Shown: piece after piece, positions 5,699 through 6,399 of the stretch
Layout: each line of letters opens with the position of its first letter
Numbering within the stretch: position 1 is the stretch's first letter
The notes under the pieces: model-generated
Database searches by the model: none
The model's input: only the letters and a program-made list of their open reading frames with translations
Told to the model about the DNA's origin: nothing
Program-made: the position numbers and the translations under genes
Source of the DNA: Candidatus Acidiferrales bacterium
Lineage (GTDB): Bacteria; Acidobacteriota; Terriglobia; Acidiferrales; UBA7541
Reading direction: 5' to 3'
Length of the DNA: 6,399 nucleotides
Assembly: GCA_030044295.1 (NCBI GenBank)
Contig: JASHWB010000424.1
Coordinates: 1 to 6,399, forward strand

Positions 5699-6399
5699 TC
5701 AGCCCTGGGTGAAATCGCCGGCCAGAAGTCTCGTTCGCTGGTCCGCTGGAAAACGCTCGATGGCGTAACGAAGCGTGGTTCGCGGAATCCGCCGGTAGTG
5801 CTTCCGCAGGAACGCCACGAGCCCGCTGCCAGAGACCTTACCGCTCTCGCGTAGCGCCCACCCCACAGCCTTGTGGATCAAGTCATGCCGGTCTCCGAGC
5901 AATTTCTCGGCGATGCGAAACGTCTCCGCGGTCTCCCCGGCGCGGACGAGCGCAAGCGTAGCCACGATGGCGATGCGGCGCTCCCAAAGGCTGCACGATC
6001 CCGCCAGCGCGTGCAGCACCTGCCGCGAACGCGCCTTCACGTGCCGCCCGAGAATTTGAGCTGCCGCGGTGTCCACCAAGTCCCAGTTGTTCATCCGTTC
6101 GGTGTGCCGCAGGTAAAATGCGACGATTCGCTTGCGCTGCGCCTCGTCTGCCCGCCCGTATTGCGCAACCAGAATTTCGAGCGCCGCGGACCGGAATTCG
6201 TGAATCGGCGAGGCGAGTAAATGATCGAGGTCGCGAAATCCGAGCCCGGTGTATTGCCGCGCAATTCTCCGCAGCGCCGGGACGGAAATGCCGATGAACC
6301 GGTCGCCCTCGCCATATTCGCCCTTCCCGGTTTTGAAGTACGCCGCAAGGGATGCGGCTCGATTGGGATTGGCCGCCGCCTTCAGAGCCTGTTCCAATT
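5699..6399 (-). CDS. alkD: AlkD-family DNA glycosylase (DNA alkylation repair), N-terminus cut by window edge
   Basis: Removes alkylated bases such as N3-methyladenine and N7-methylguanine from DNA, starting base excision repair in the cytoplasm. The visible 232+ residues form an all-helical HEAT-like repeat protein. Near the start are the family motifs F-K-T-G-x-G-E-Y-G-E-G-D-R-F-I-G-I (about 21-37 counting from the TTG at 6395-6397). The DNA-contacting residues known from Bacillus cereus AlkD are conserved: W105 and D109 in N-N-W-D-L-V-D (W109/D113 there), R141 in W-E-R-R-I (R148) and W180 in K-A-V-G-W-A-L-R-E (W187). The TTG at 6395-6397 is only the first possible start inside the window; there is no stop before the edge and the family usually has a few more N-terminal residues, so the true start is probably outside. 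The stop is TGA at 5699-5701. It appears functionally unrelated to the envelope genes that follow. Confidence 0.93.
   Translation of the reverse strand, partial: LEQALKAAANPNRAASLAAYFKTGKGEYGEGDRFIGISVPALRRIARQYTGLGFRDLDHLLASPIHEFRSAALEILVAQYGRADEAQRKRIVAFYLRHTERMNNWDLVDTAAAQILGRHVKARSRQVLHALAGSCSLWERRIAIVATLALVRAGETAETFRIAEKLLGDRHDLIHKAVGWALRESGKVSGSGLVAFLRKHYRRIPRTTLRYAIERFPADQRTRLLAGDFTQG

Noticed and set aside
1..6399. Mobile elements, CRISPR arrays, tRNA or rRNA genes, frameshifted genes
   Set aside because: No transposase or integrase motif, no regularly spaced repeats and no tRNA-like fold were noticed by eye. The four complete genes read through without interruption and the two edge genes are open up to the window ends.

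Overview
The window carries six genes, all read on the minus strand, so the + strand as given is antisense throughout. GC content is high by eye (roughly 55-60%). No tRNA, rRNA, insertion sequence, CRISPR array or phage gene was seen. The set of envelope genes, the class A penicillin-binding protein with a UB2H-like region and a charged C-terminal tail, and the frequent GTG/TTG starts suggest a chromosomal piece of a Gram-negative-type bacterium. Acidobacteriota is my best guess, from protein style only and without any database comparison.

In transcription order (right to left): (1) 5699-6399, an AlkD-type DNA alkylation-repair glycosylase whose start lies beyond the right edge; (2) a small gap with a 6-bp inverted repeat; (3) 5206-5610, a single-pass membrane protein of about 134 residues with a pilin-like/DUF4845-like look; (4) a 126-150 bp leader that can fold into nested stems; (5) 2479-5055, a bifunctional class A penicillin-binding protein (glycosyltransferase plus transpeptidase); (6) 1601-2443, a secreted TPR-repeat protein; (7) 122-1579, a full-length membrane-bound NfeD with a ClpP-like serine protease domain; (8) 1-97, the first 32 codons of a slipin (SPFH/stomatin-like protein) that continues off the left edge.

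Genes 5 to 8 are closely spaced (35, 21 and 24 bp gaps) and look like one transcription unit. NfeD plus slipin is a known partnership: a membrane protease and an SPFH scaffold, linked to ordered membrane domains. Its placement behind a peptidoglycan synthase and a periplasmic TPR protein suggests an envelope module in which cell-wall synthesis and membrane organisation are co-expressed. The co-expression is inferred from spacing; each protein call rests on motifs visible in the translations. AlkD appears unrelated in function and merely adjacent.

I did not find a clearly new system. The points most worth checking are the PBP-TPR-NfeD-slipin linkage, the folded leader before the PBP, unusual residues in the PBP glycosyltransferase motifs, and a possible internal promoter just before NfeD.
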